A stretch of 64,000 nucleotides of DNA, taken from contig CAMXCT020002338.1 in the NCBI GenBank assembly GCA_947184155.2, positions 39,834-103,833 on the forward strand, written 5' to 3'. Origin of the DNA: Cladocopium goreaui. Taxonomy: Eukaryota > Sar > Dinophyceae > Suessiales > Symbiodiniaceae. Each line of letters opens with the position of its first letter. The first letter of the stretch is position 1. Positions 34,882-48,200 of the stretch are shown one piece after another. The notes beneath the pieces are model-generated. The model worked only from the letters and a program-made list of their open reading frames with translations. It was not told the origin of the DNA and did not search any database. Both the position numbers and the translations under genes were made by a program.

Positions 34882-36620
34882 ATGGATGAGGATCAGGATC
34901 TTGATTCTCACAACAGCCGGCTGCCAGTTTCACCAAGATTTCAGCAAGATTCCAGCAGGAGTTTGTCTCACCAGGTGCCGTCAGAGTTTCTCCAAGGCAT
35001 CCCTTTCCGCTACCTTTTGGCCAGGGCTGGAAGACCTTTCAAAGCGGAAGATTCCTCTGTGGGTCGCAGGAACTTAAGGCAATGTTTAGATTTTGATGCT
35101 TTCATCAGTCATGACTGGCAGACATCTCATTGGTTGAAGTATGGCTCTCTGCTTCTGCTCTTCAATGTGAAAGCTGCTGCGGTTGCAACATTACTATTTA
35201 GCACAGCGGCAGGCTTGCTTATCCAGTACAAGGTGTTGCCTCAGACTGGTTGGGCGATATCCATTGGCTACCTAGTCTTTGTGATTTTCCTGGTTTTTTG
35301 GCAAGACATTCGAGATCTGTTCCTCAGGCCAAGGTTGGCGTTTCTCGACAAGCTGACTATACCACAGGAAGACCAGAGAGCAAAAGAAACGTGCATTCTT
35401 GGACTGGCGGGATTCTTGAAACATTCGAAGAAATTGGTGATTTTGTGGTCTGAATCCTACATTGACCGTGTTTGGTGTGTCTACGAGTTTGCGACGTTCA
35501 TGCGAATTCACCGCGGAGAGAGGCCAGTGCAAGCAATCCCTGTGGCGCTTCCCTTGTTGTTGTTGGTGCACTTTGCTTGGTGGTTTGCCGTTCGGAATAT
35601 GATCTTGTTCATCGCGCTCGGGACTGGGGATGCCCAAAATTTCTTCCCAACGGTGTTGCTGTGCAGCATCAGTGTTTTCGTGATATTTCTCTTCACCTAC
35701 CCGTGTCAATCCCTCATTGGCATGCGCATGACCCAGAACTTGACGGAGCTCAACAGGAAGCTTCGCCGTTTCGAGGTTCAAGCAGCCAAATGTTCCTGCT
35801 GTTCCAAAGGTCACAGGACGCCTGATGGAGAGCTGATCCCGTGTGATCGGGAACTGATTTATCAGAGTTTCTCAGCGTGGTATGATACCAAGACCACAGA
35901 GAATCTGACTGGACTTGACATGTTCAATACAGCTGTTCGACATGAATATGGGACTCAGATTTTGCAGGCCTGTGACGGTTCACAGTTGATTCCATTGAAC
36001 CTGTTCGTCTACGTGGTCTTCAGTATCAATACGCCTTTCTTGATACGCCAAATCCCACAGGCCGGGTAAACCTCGAAGCAAGATGTTCATCACACTATAG
36101 TGGTTGGTTCTTGTTCAGGACCGAAGTGGTTTCATGTCATCCTGATTTTCATTGATTCTACAAACTCATGACGCGTCATGTCAAACCAGGGTTTCGCTTG
36201 GTGTCCTCCACGCAGGCCTTCATAGCAGCCGAGCAGGAAGCGTCGACATGGCAGTTCGCTCTGGCTTTCACCAACAATTTGGCTGCAGGTTGGGCATTTG
36301 TATTTCCGAGTATGCTCGTCTACCTTTGGGCAAACAAAATCGTCTGGTCCCAGACTGGCAGGGTGCCGATGTGCATTAGAATCATCTCGGCTGCTTTGGT
36401 GGTTTGCGTGACAATTGGAGTAGCCTTCTTGGGGCGTGTTTCTGGTATCTTTGCACCTAAATTGAGCTGCATTCCCTTGGCTGTATTCTTGTTCTTCCTG
36501 ATTCTTGGACTTTGTCTACTGCAGTGTAGATGTTGGTCCAAAGATGAAGTGCCAGAAGGACTACCCATGTCTGTTAAAGCAGCGGTTGCGGACGATGACT
36601 CGGACTCCTTTTCGATCTGA
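34882..36620 (+). CDS. TIR-like multi-pass membrane protein, two exons
   Basis: Exon 1 is 34882-36060 (393 codons) and exon 2 is 36216-36620 (134 codons and stop). The intron 36061-36215 starts GC, ends AG, and has CAGGCC at both splice sites; a TAA lies just inside it. I start at the ATG followed by DEDQDLDS because the in-frame ATG at 34780 lies in a repeated non-coding motif. Residues 72-79 are DAFISHDW, the first strand of a TIR-like domain. FLDKLTI (154-160) and LVILWSESYIDRVWCVYE (185-202) match its later parts, including WCxxE, where enzymatic TIR domains carry the catalytic Glu (E202). Two hydrophobic segments (about 96-117 and 123-140) sit between these halves. Further membrane segments lie near 223-244, 255-275 and 372-388, with three more in exon 2. 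A Cys cluster (CSCC, 304-307) lies in a loop. TIR domains cleave NAD+ or act as signalling adaptors; which applies here is unknown. A broken inverted copy lies at 1-855. Confidence 0.75.
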
Positions 36621-38920
36621 GTGCGGTGTCTGCACCAGAGTGAGACCCGAAGGCTAGAGCTCAATGAAGCAGTAGGTTGATCAATAGCTTGATGCTATAG
36701 ATTGATATATGTGGGACATGTTTCCAGTGCAGCCGTCACTGAGTTGCTTAATTACGCGAAACAACAGCTTTTGTTCATCAACAACCGAGGGCGCGTAGCA
36801 TTTTTTTCCGTTCAGCCAATTCAGAGAACGGAGTACGTGGGGCCGATGTAAAACATCTGCCCATCTTTCAATTCAGATGGTCAAGCCGCTGAGCATCACC
36901 AAAGATCACCGGAAAAAACGAGGAACATTCTTTGTATTTTCAAGATAATATAGGATGTCCATCAATTATAATCAACGTATACAGTTCATACCGGACTAAA
37001 TTCTTTAATTGTCAGGCGTCATGTTCCCTATTGAAATAAACCTTTTGGAAACACGTGTGTTTTTTTGTGGGTAAATGCAATCTCCCTGGCAAACAGCTGT
37101 GTAAAATCAAGGGGGTTGTGCTCCAAAACATATTTTTTAACACAGGGAGTATCCCCCTATGACTTTAAATAAGGTGGTGGTTTTGATATGTTTTGATTCT
37201 ATGCACCTTTCACGGCGTCAGACTCGAGGTTGTGGTGCCTGAGTAATTAGTTTAGGGTAGAGAGCCACTTCAGATTACTTTACGAACATTTGAAGTATGA
37301 AAGTGCTTATGGGGTCATGTATCATGTGTCCCACATTTGCTGAGATTTCTATTTTACACAAGATCCAACCCCATCATTGTGTTTTTTGTTACAGGGCTTG
37401 AATTCACCATTGCAAACCAACACAAATGTCCCAACCTTTCCAGTCTGAGCCTTTGGCGCCCTGGTTTTGTACATGGAAAGGCTTAGGCAAGGTTTGATAT
37501 AATATGATTATGTATGATATCTGGAGGGGGACATTTCACCTAAGTTCAAAGAATCCATGTTTAGAGTTTCTTTCACCCACAAAGCACAGATTCGATACGT
37601 GATGTCCTAGTTTCTGGATAATTTTTGTCATGCACTATATTTTGTAGTGACACACGCGTGCACAAGCTTTTGTAGAATCCACTGCGTCCCCCTCCAGATA
37701 AGCCCAAAAAGTTCGAAAAGCATGCCTTTTATCTAGAGATTTTAAGAAGGAAAAATGGGATAGATTTGGTTTCAAAATCGATCAATTGAATTTAAAATTA
37801 TGCGCTTAAATCCTTTTTGTTGCCCCATAGCTCTGACAATTGCAATTGAAAATCTCTGCGCCGTGCTTTTGTCACACATATTTTGGTGATTACATGCGAT
37901 TACCATCGATTACCAATCATAATCTAAATATATCCCATTCTATTAGGTTCCTGCTTTTTTTGACCAATAGCTAAATTTAACCTAAGTTCAAAGAATCCAT
38001 GTTTAGAATATCCTCCTGGGAATTTAGCCTAATGACTTGAGGACATGATGTCTTTAAAAAACTACATTTTTTAAAGGACAGTTTGGCCGGCAACAAATCC
38101 AATTTCATTTTTTAAGATGTATATTGTTGTTTTGACGGTTTCCTATTCTTTAAGAGGCCTTCCTGGGAAGATCCTAGGAACTTGTTTTTTGATATGTTTA
38201 TCAATGTTTTTGGGATTGTGTGTCAAATGAAAACCAGCTTGCCTGCCGCTTGAACAGATGCTCACAAGCAGAAGACGTGAAGGTGAGATGGAAAATGAAA
38301 ACGTGATGAGTGAATGCATGTAAATGATCCCCCTTGGAATTTCCACTAAAAAATGCAACAACCCGGGTTGTCACAAAAAATGTTTTTTTTAATGCAAAAA
38401 CAGATAATTTTTCCACATGGCTAACCCGGAGTCCCTATTTTTTGCAAAGGCTTCCTAGGTCATGATTTTTTAGAGAGAGCATTTTGAGGGGCAATAGACA
38501 AGCTCTTTGAATTTTTGCGATTTGCTAAAACTGCTGTTGTGCGCCGGCCATCGTTTGTATCGCAGATGAGCCAAACAAGTTTCAACATTGACAACACATT
38601 TCAATTGATTTTTCAACAAGGACATTCTTCAGGGACGCCGGACTATTGCACATTTATGAGCGTTTGAAAACAGAGCGTTTGAAAATCATATGGTGTTATT
38701 CCTCTTGGAATTTTCCCTGGCTAAAACAAAATTCAACCCGGGTTATTAGTTCCCCCTTGATTCTTTAGAGATTTAATTTGGAACCCTAAGTTGAGTTTGT
38801 CAATGTTTAAAGTACTGGCCAAAACATTGCTCAATAAACGCAACCAAACTGACACTAGATATGATAAAAGCAACAAATTGCATATATTGATTTATACAAA
38901 TAAATATGTTTATCGTTTTG
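36621..38920. other. Spacer; no gene recognised
   Basis: 3' flank of the TIR-like gene and intergenic DNA. The phrase CCTAAGTTCAAAGAATCCAT(GTTTAGA) occurs at about 37541 and 37981, a short direct repeat 440 bp apart. No splice-bounded exon found. Confidence 0.5.
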
Positions 38921-38921
38921 C

Positions 38922-39470
38922 AGGGTATAGCTCTAAAGAATCAGACACCAGCTCGAACCCAGTCCAGTTCTCATATCCAGACGTCCCCGGAAATCCCCAA
39001 GATCCACAGGCATAACACTAATTGTCTCTAGAAGATCCATCGAAACCCACTGTATCCGGAGGTATGACCTTATTTTTTAATGGCACCCTCCCAAAAAATA
39101 CCCCAAACTGTGAAAAATTGCCAGGTTTTGCAGGGTCGACACGCCCTGAGCCTCTAAAGAATCAAAACACCAGCTCAGAAAAAAAACAGTGTTTTGGCAG
39201 GACCTGATTCTTTAAGGACACCCTTCCCTGTGTCGGGAGGCAGGACCTGATTCTTTAGTGGCACCCTCCCCAAAATATCCCAAGTTGTAAGGTCGACAGG
39301 CTTGAGCCTTTAAAGAATCAAAACACCACCTCGAACCCAGTCCAGGTCTCATATCCAGACGTCCCCAGGAAATCCCCAAGATCCCCAGGCATAACACCAA
39401 TTGTCTCTAGAAAATCCATCGAAACCCACTGTGTCCGGAGGTATGACCTTATTTTTAATGGCACCCTCCA
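38922..39470. repeat. Direct repeat of ~170 bp, copies at 38922-39092 and 39298-39470
   Basis: Both copies contain CTCGAACCCAGTCCAG, CATATCCAGACGTCCCC, AAATCCCCAAGATCC, GGCATAACAC, CATCGAAACCCACTGT and ATGACCTTATTTTT in the same order, with a few per cent difference. The spacer holds smaller repeats of CAGGACCTGATTCTTTA. Confidence 0.85.
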
Positions 39471-39939
39471 CCAAAGAACCGGACACCCGGGTCAAAAACT
39501 GAATACAAAGGGGGATATGTTGTTTACAATCAATTTTGATCAAACCAGAAAAATGAAACAAGAGGAGGCAGCCAAAGACAACGCTTTGGCAGAAGCTTCT
39601 GCCATGACAAAAACACAAGCCGCTAATCTGGCAGGAATCGGGCATGGGCAAAAGAAGGGCAAATTTCATCTCCGGTGTGCAAAGGAATCATTTGGGTACG
39701 TTTGGTGTTTTTTTATGTTTGTTACGAAAGCCAGCTAGCTGGCTAGTTGCTGTTTGCGAACGAAGTGAGAATAGGGGGTGTGGGGGGGGGTGGTTGCCGA
39801 AAGGGAACGAAATCTCGCCGTGCCCCTGTGTTGAGCGCCAGAAAACGGAGCATTTTGCTGGATTAAGTACCACTAGGCAATTTGCTGACGGTGGGGTATC
39901 GATTCCCCCTAGGTCCGCCTTTTTGGTGGCCGGAAAGGC

Positions 39940-41420
39940 CATGAGGATGTATTGGAAAATACAATGAAACTGCAGGAGAACATGATAACGATCAGAGGAA
40001 ATCGTACAAAATCCCCTGGAAAACGGACGAAAACGGAGCGAATGCGAGGAACAAACCATGGAAAAGCCCTTGGAAAATGGAGGAAACCGGAGCGAATGCT
40101 AGGCGCAAACCATGACGATGCAGTAAACATGCTGGAAAAATACAGTGAAAGTGCAGGAAAATGTGATAACAACGAGAGGAAATGGTGCAAAAAGGATCGG
40201 AAAATGAAGGAGACAGGTAAAACTCTTGGATTAATATTCATATTGAAAAGGTATGAAAATGCAGGAAACCAGAGGAAATGGTGCAAAAACCTATGGAGGA
40301 AAGAGGTGAAAATGATAGGAAACATGTAGTAAAAAAATAATGGACAAAACATATTGAAAACCCACGAAGAGGATGTATTGGAAAATACAATGAAACTTGA
40401 GCAAAACATGATAACGATCAGAGGAAAATGCTAGGAACAAGCCATGCAAAATCTGTTGGAACATGGAGGAAACCGGAGTGACTGCTAGGAACAAACTATG
40501 ACGATGCAGTAAACATGTTGGAAAAAGACAGTGAAAGTGCAGGAAAATGCGATAACAACCAAAGGAAATGGTGCAAAAACGATCGGAAAAATCAAGGAGA
40601 TGGGTAAAACTCTTGGAAAAGTACATTGAAAATGCAGCAAACCAGAGGAAATGGTGTAAAAAGGAGACGGGTAAAAATCTTGGAAAAATAGATTAAAAAT
40701 GCATGAATAGATTGAAAACCCACGAAGAGGATATAGATGATATAGAAACTGCAGGAAAACATGATAACAATCAGAGGAAATCGTGCAAAATCCACTGGAA
40801 AATGCTGGAAACATACAGTGAAGGAAAATGTGATAACAACCTGGCAGGAAAATGTGATAACAACCAGAATAAAGGGTGCAAAATCTGTTGGAACATGGAG
40901 GAAACCCGGAGCGACTGCTAGGAACAAACTATGACGATGCAGTAAACATGCTGGAAAAATACAGTGAAAGTGCAGGAAAATGCGATAACAACCAGAGGAA
41001 ATGGTGCAAAAACGATCGGAAACTGAAGGAGACGGGTAAAACTCTTGGAAAAATATATTGAAAATGCATGAAATGCAGGAAACGAGAGGAAATGGTACAA
41101 AAAGCCATAGAGGAAAGCGGTGAAAATGGTAGGAAGCATGTAATAAAAAAAGCTGGACAAAACACAGTGAAAACCTACAAAAGAGAAGAAAATAACCACA
41201 GGAAACGGTAGAAAAAACAGTGGAAACTGGAAGAAAAGTTATGACAATATTCGGAAAACGGTGTACACGCTAGGAAATGCTTGTAACAACTAGAGGAAAT
41301 GATGTAGAAAACAGTACAACATGGAGGACACGCGTGAACATGCTAGGAGGCATGTAACATGTTAGAACAATACAGTGAAAACCTAGGAAAATGTTATATC
41401 TAAAAATGCTTTCAAAATAT
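39940..41420. repeat. Degenerate A-rich tandem repeat region
   Basis: Phrases such as GAAAATACAGTGAAAGTGCA, GGAAAATGTGATAACAACC, AGAGGAAATGGTGCAAAAAC, GAAGGAGACGGGTAAAACTC and CTAGGAACAAACCATGACGA recur in the same order several times with gaps and substitutions. A block of about 400 bp is recognisable at 40085-40260, 40480-40640 and 40905-41070. Plus- and minus-strand open frames reflect the repeat. Confidence 0.8.
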
Positions 41421-43015
41421 AGTGAAAACCAAGACAATGTTAACGAGCGGAAACGTTGAGCAGGAAATCCGATTTGGTTTCTGTAGATAATGTTAGATGA
41501 TGAGCAATGTAGTTTGGTGATAGGAAATAGTGGCTGACTCGCGTACAAGACATTGCCATGAAACCTTGGAGCAAGATGCGGATGGTATAGGAAAAAAGAT
41601 GTATGAGTTGTAAGATTTTAGGAGTTGCATGGGAAAATTGGTTTCATGGTAATCTGTGTGAAGTTAGAAAAGTGTGATTTCGTTCACAGAGTAAGAAAAA
41701 TAAATACAATCTGCAGATTAGAGTATTTATAATGCTTAAAGCTGTTTGACGTTTTTTGGTGCCTCCCTGATTCTGGTAGTTTTGTGATAAGAACTACAAA
41801 AACGATCTACTGGTAAACGGAAGGAATAGTCTTTCCGGTTTAGAACTGAGTCGACTGTCAAGTGATGCATAGGCTCCAGGCCTCTGGTTATTGTCACAAA
41901 GCATTGGAATGAAGATTGCGCCCAGGAGCCACCTAGGTTAGGAGACAAATGCTGTAATATCATTGTAAGAGGCCGTACTGAGAAGGCTGAAACAGAACTA
42001 AAAGTGAATCTTGTACTAAAACATCGAGAAAGAATTTGAATCTTCTAATGGCAATGACGGGAATGATATGCATCTGTACGTCCGTGATAGTATGTGTGCC
42101 TTTTAAAAGGGATGTTTGGCGAGTGTGATAGCTGAGAAGATTTTCCGGGATGCCAAACAATTATCTCTATCGATGTCAGGGATGATGCTATTCCGCGACA
42201 TTTCCTGTAAAATACCTATTTTCCAGACCCTTGGGGGGTGGGGGGGGGTACCCAGGTCTGTAAATGGCCTAAATATATATACTTTTGATTTGGACTGCAT
42301 GTTCGCCACTGTTCTATATTTCCCGTGGGTTTTGCATTGTTTTCCTCGATTTTCATTCGTTCTTATACCCTTTCTTACGTATGTTATAATATTGTCTTGG
42401 GTTTGCACTGCCCATTTTGCGAGTAGAGCTATGTTTTGATTTCTCACCGTACGGCCAAAATGTTGCGGAACTTCGCGGAGAAGCATGGACCACGATTCTG
42501 GGGAGAAAACAATTTAGACTTTGAGAGGTCACATGACCACTGTTCACACAAAAAAGCGGGTATTATTTATCTACAATAGGTGGGAGCAAACTTGCGCTGT
42601 TTTAAGATAAATGAGCAACCAAAGGCGGATTTACGGAACTTGAGATAGAACTTTTCACAATGCCGCAGTACATTGTAGGAAACATATTTGGATATAGAAG
42701 TTACAAAATCGTGGAGTTTACCCTAAAAAGGTCCATTTAATGATTGGAAAATTATGACCCGATAGCAATTGTTGATGTTGGGGCGCTTCATGTTTGAGCC
42801 ATGCCATATGGATGAGGTGGAGTTTCACGCGCCCCCGCGCGAGTCAAAAAGCAAGCGCTGGCTTTCGTTCCACCCCTTCTCAGGTTCTGTTTATATCATG
42901 TTTATATCATGTTTATATCACCATTTTTAATGGGAAAACCACCATTTTTAATGGGAAAACGACCATTTCGTGGTCATGTTTCCCTTTCTCTCTCCAATTC
43001 TCTCCATCTACCGAG
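41421..43015. other. Spacer; no gene recognised
   Basis: A frame on the minus strand at 42103-42486 overlaps another on the plus strand. Neither has splice support or a known domain. At 42918-42970 two copies of CACCATTTTTAATGGGAAAA, the core of the family 1 foldback, occur in tandem. Confidence 0.45.
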
Positions 43016-43113
43016 GCGGTTTCTTCAAAACCGTGGACCGCGTGAAGTGCGACCGCGAACTCCTGGAGAAGGCCCAAGGCTTCGCAGATGAGGGCAACAT
43101 CTCTGAGGAGCAG
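43016..43113 (+). CDS. Exon of an unrecognised soluble protein
   Basis: Ninety-eight bases between CCGAG|GC and GAGCAG|GC. The only sensible frame is GFFKTVDRVKCDRELLEKAQ, then GFADEGNISEEQ, with strong G/C preference at third positions. It is a charged, helix-forming sequence. It could be an upstream exon of the AT-hook coiled-coil gene that starts to be visible at 45257, or a separate gene; no connecting exon was found. No family recognised. Confidence 0.55.
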
Positions 43114-45256
43114 GCAGGTGGAATGGGAGATGCTGACTGTCGGTGATATTTGTTAAATGTCACCTAATACATATAGATATAGTACTATACATGTATTATA
43201 ATATATATATATATTATACGTACCGTATATATATATATATATGCACATGTATAATAATTGCTATTGTGTATATATATATATACACACACATGTAGGTTTC
43301 ACATCATAGGTTGATAATGGTGTTTTGCCGTTTTTGATGGTGTTGATATGTTCTAAGAGTGTTGGATTAGTAACTTAGCAACCACTCAAAGCCTGGGTTC
43401 AGAAACTCAGATGGCAAGAAGATGCACAGGCCGTCTCAAAAAGAGATGGACAGGTCAGTTGAGTCAAGGTTTCTTCAAATTTGGAACCTTCAAATCCCAT
43501 GGTTTATCAATTTTTTCCTCATTTTAAGTGCAAACAACTGGGGTATCACTATGTATCACGTGTTTTGAGACGAACCCCAAACATGGTAATCCTGTCAGCC
43601 CAAGACCCAAGATCAACTGAAAACCATTTTGCCCACAACGCTGTCGCATGCTGTATTCCAAGTATACCAATATAGATGAGTTGGCTGGGACTTTCTGCTA
43701 ACCAGTTGATTTCTAGTTCTGATACTCCAGAATGTTTCTATCACTATCATCACTTTGGATTTATTTACACTTTGGACAAAGGGTGTCCATTTGCTACTTT
43801 TGTCGACAGCTTGAACGTGCAGACAAATCAAACCGTTTCCAGCTATGTCTGCAGGTCATTTGCAAATCATTCTGCAATGTCCGGCAGAACTCCATGCAGA
43901 AACCAGGCGTTTTAATGAAAGAGACAGATATAACTGATAAAACTCAGAAATGATTTTCCATTTTTCCATGTTCCTACATTTCCAATACATTTCCAATACA
44001 TTTCCAATACATTTCCAATACATTTCCAATACATTTCCAATACATTTCCAATACATTTCCAATACATTTCCAATACATTTCCAATACATTTCCAATACAT
44101 TGGTTTTTTCTGCACATGGTTTATCCCAAAACTCGTTTTGTATGGATCACCGGGGAACAGGCCATGGAGTTGTGGGCTGATGCTACTGATGGCGGTCCCA
44201 TCATTGATTGTGAAGTGAGAAGTTTGCAGCAACTGGGAACGCATGAAACCTAGGGTTTATGGTAGGTTCATGGTGTGTAATATCATGCATAGTGGATCTA
44301 ATGGGGATATGCTGGGGATATAACATGATATAACCCCATTGATGTAGGCTGTACGCAGATGAGGACATAACTATGCAACACAGAAGTTGGAGGTTAGGAG
44401 GGAGACAAAGTTCGTGAGAAACACCAACTACGGTAGATCCACAGATTTGGGATAAAAGGCTTGTTTTGAAATGTAGATCTGTACGTTCCCTACTTGTTTG
44501 AGGCACAGACAAAAGTACACTTGGAGAGTCTTTCAATTCATCAAGCCAACATCATTGACTTTCGTGTTACCTCGTTGCGGAGTTTGATGTGTTTGCCGTC
44601 AATCTACGCTGCTTTCAATGATGTCATCCCATTGCTACAGACAGCACATGACTATTTGCATCCCCAAGCAATCACTTTCATATTGAGAACACAATTCTGC
44701 CCTTTGTGAGAGATGGCTTTGAAATCAGAGGTTGTGTTCGAAGTTGCCTAGCAACCATTTCCAACTGCTAGTCTCCTGGTCGGTAGATAGGCTCATCAAT
44801 GGCGCCCAGCGGTGAGGATCCAACAGCCGAGGTACATTTTGGAGAACCTGTCAGTCACGGTCGGCGCTGAGACGTATTTACGGTCAGAGTAGCTGAGCTA
44901 TGCAGAGCTGCAGCCAGTCAAGGGAGGGCAAATGGGTCAAAATGCATGATGATGGATGTTTTCTTGAAGGTTGTACTATAGGGATCAAAAGGGAAAAGGT
45001 TATACAATGGCTGGGGGTTATAGATTGGTATTAGATTGGTTGCTGTATTCCTGTCAACACCCTGAACCAACCAGAGCAACAGTGTTCAACAGTTCAGCCT
45101 CTCCAAAGATTCCAATGTTTGATTGTGCCGTTCGAAGAGTCTCAGAGCGATATCAACATTCGATCGACATGAGTCATTCCCAAAATTGGAGAAGTTTCTT
45201 GCTTTTGAGTGTCCATCTTGAAGTCCTTTTTGAAAGCCAAACGTCCAAAATGTCAG
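43114..45256. other. Intron or spacer
   Basis: Contains TA-rich tracts (43185-43285) and an 11-bp microsatellite listed separately. Several frames stay open near 43480-43950 and 44490-44710 but lack splice-bounded, recognisable protein. Confidence 0.45.
43975..44101. repeat. 11-bp tandem repeat (TTCCAATACAT), about 11 copies
   Basis: Near-perfect array of TTCCAATACAT. Since 11 is not a multiple of 3, it translates to the same 11-residue pattern in all frames of a strand, which makes open frames such as NVLEMYWKCIG. Confidence 0.95.
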
Positions 45257-48200
45257 GCTGAAGGCTGCAGCTGCAGATGAAGTGGCCGATGCCCCAGATG
45301 TGGTCTCGCCCAACTTCACCCCACCAGCTGCTTCCGGAGCCTCGCCCCGTGCCTCAGCCTCCCGGCGTTCCGCAGCCTCCACAGTGCCGGAGACGGCTTC
45401 AGAGCTGGCCACGCCCAAGGCCAAGGCGAAGGCCATGCCGCTGTCGCCCAAGGCCAGCCCCAAGGCCAGCCCCAAGGCCAGCCCCAAGGCAGCGAAGGCC
45501 GCAGCGAAGGCCGCAGCGAAGGCGGCAGTGAGTCCAAAGGTTTCGAGTCCAGCTCCTTCAGCTGCGGTTTCAGTTGCGTCCGTTGCTTCACCCAAGGCAA
45601 CACCAAAAGCAGCCACCCCAAAGGTAGCCACTCCCAAGGCAAAGCCCAAGTCACCAGCGCCCAAAGCAGCAACGCCCAAAGCACCAGAAACGGCTTCCTC
45701 ACCTACAGCACCTAAAACAATCGCTTCCCCAGCACCAAAAGCAACAGCCTCCCCTCCAGCCCCAACTCCAGCAGCATCTCCAGCTCCAACCCCAGCCCCG
45801 ACCCCCGCATCTTCAGCATCTCCAGCTGCATCTCCAGCAGCATCTCCAGCCCCAAAGGCTGCACCTGAACCCAGACCGGCAAGTCCTGAAGCTCCAAGGA
45901 CGAGAATCAGAGAAAAGTCGCCGCCTCCACCAGCACCAGCTGCGCCGCAGCCCTCACCACCCAGGGAGCCAACTCCCAAGGCTGCAAGTGCAAAGAAGGC
46001 GGAGCCACAAGCTGAGCCAGCACAGAAGGCACCTTGGGGATCCTTGGGGTGCAATTTATGTTTTATGAACATGGGGGTGTAGGTAGGCCTGCTCTTGAAT
46101 AGATCCATGTTGCTCTGGTCAGGCGCAAAGCCCTGCCAAAGAACAGGTGCGGCAGGGGGACAAGAAGGAAGAGCAAGGGCTGAGATGAATTTGGGGAAGA
46201 TGTAGCAAACGGAGCCAACTAAATTACCGTGACCAAGCAGCAACTATATCAAGACATTTGATCAAGTGCGAATGTAGTATGAATCCGTTTGTTATCCATT
46301 TTCATCATGCACCTACGGATATCATACCTCATAATTCCTAAATCTTTGTATACAGAAATGATTATCATCATAGAAAATCCACATCCCTGTTTTACATCTA
46401 TGGTCTATGGTAAGACTATCTGGAATTTACACGCCATCCACCCAGCCATGGCCAGGACCCGCTGGGTGCCTGCCTGCAACGCGAGCAGAGTGCCTCGATG
46501 GCGCTGGAGAAGGCGAAAGCGGCCGAGCAGCGGCTGCCAGCCTTGGAGCAGGATGGCAGTGTATGGGGCTTGGGGGTTGGATGGGGTGCTTCACCCACCA
46601 TTGATCCATTGGGGTTCACCGCTCCAAGCATTTTTGATCCATTTTTGTATGGGTGAACCCACCATAACCAAGCATTTTTATGGGATAGAATCGGACAATA
46701 TGGAGAATGTTGGATCATATGGAACATGAATGGAGCATGATACAAAATGGTGGCGGAAGGTTCAAGACGTATTTAGTGAGATTGGGCTTGGGCGGCTTGG
46801 GATTGGAAAAACAATTTTTTTGTGAAACATGATGGGATAAGAAGTCAATGTTGGAAGGTGGGAAACCACCCCAGACAATGCTCATAATTAGTCGAAATGC
46901 GTTGACCGTTGGCGTCTTTCTTTTTCCAGTTTTTTTTCCTGGGGGTTGTGGATGATTTTTGAACACTTGCCACATCTTGCCACCACATTGTTCCAAAACA
47001 ATTTTCGTTCATCTTCAGCTGGTTCCTGTCGGCCAGGAGATTGTGAAGCTTCAGAGTAGCTTCGATAGGGCCACCGCAGCAGCCGACAAGGCCAGGTTGA
47101 GGTGAGACACTTCTGGGGGGCAATACTGGGGGATCACCTTAATGTGTGGAGGTCTCACCAAAAGACACCACTGGTTCAGACATTGTAGTTCATTCACGGT
47201 GTTCGTTTTTCTAGGATGATCGTGGATGTTCACCATTTGATTGGTTTGTATTGGCCAGAACAATGGACCGCCGCACTGCATTGCTGTGCACATCCAAGGC
47301 AGAAGTCATCCAAGAGATTCTTTTGAAATGGGTCGAACATCCCCACCGTTGTTGAATAGTTGAATCCCCACTTTCTCGATCCATAGACGTGTCAGACCCA
47401 ATTCTATATGGAAACATCAATCGGAAAATGATCATAAACCACGGGATCACCTGGTTAAAGCGAGCGCACCCAAGGTTTACTGTTTACCCAATTTTTGGAA
47501 GCTTCATCATCCATGTTGCAAAGGCCCGTGCGGCCGCGCAGTCGGCGCAGACGGCGGCGGAGAGGGCCGGGAAGGAGCAGCACATTTTGGAACAAACGCT
47601 GCAGGCAGGGAATGGATGGCGGGCTTTGATGGGGAAATGGCAGAATTTTCATTATAATTCCATTGTTTTTGGCAGTTTTGATATCGTTGATTCTACATTT
47701 TGTTTGAAGATATAAGTCAGGAGATAATGATGGAACAAGAGGACCGTGAAACCACTGGAAACGGAGGAAGACACAAAATTACGAGAAAGAACTAGCAAAT
47801 CTGGGCTTTTTAAAAAGAACCTGCGGACGAAACCAATAAACAGAACAACAAGCGTGGGTGGAAGACCAAGCAAGAGAGAAAGAGGTTGGATTATCAATCC
47901 TTAATTGTTGTTTTACATGTAAAAAACATCATAAATCATTCTGCAAATTCTTCATGTTCAAAACCGATTCAAAAATCAAATCCATGGCGTCCCAGTCCCA
48001 GCCCAGGCCAAGAAGCAGGAAGCAGGAGAAGCGGCCAAAGAGGCAGGTCATATGACGGTCATAGGGCCATAGTTTGTTTCCGGCAGCCCGGCAGCCTTTC
48101 GATTTGCTACGTTTGGTCTCACATTCCATCCAGTGTCCTGATATGTCCTGATTCTTTCCAGATCGACAAAAAACTGACAGTTCTGGATGATTGGTGCATG

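Noticed and set aside
42103-42486. Minus-strand frame of 127 codons
   Set aside because: An equally open plus-strand frame overlaps it; no splice context, domain or clear codon bias.
45086-46243. Long Ala/Gly-rich frame on the minus strand (385 codons)
   Set aside because: It is antisense to the SPKA/ATPKA exon. The plus-strand reading joins in phase to further coiled-coil exons and an AT-hook; the minus reading has only simple Ala/Gly/Leu composition from GC-rich complementary codons.
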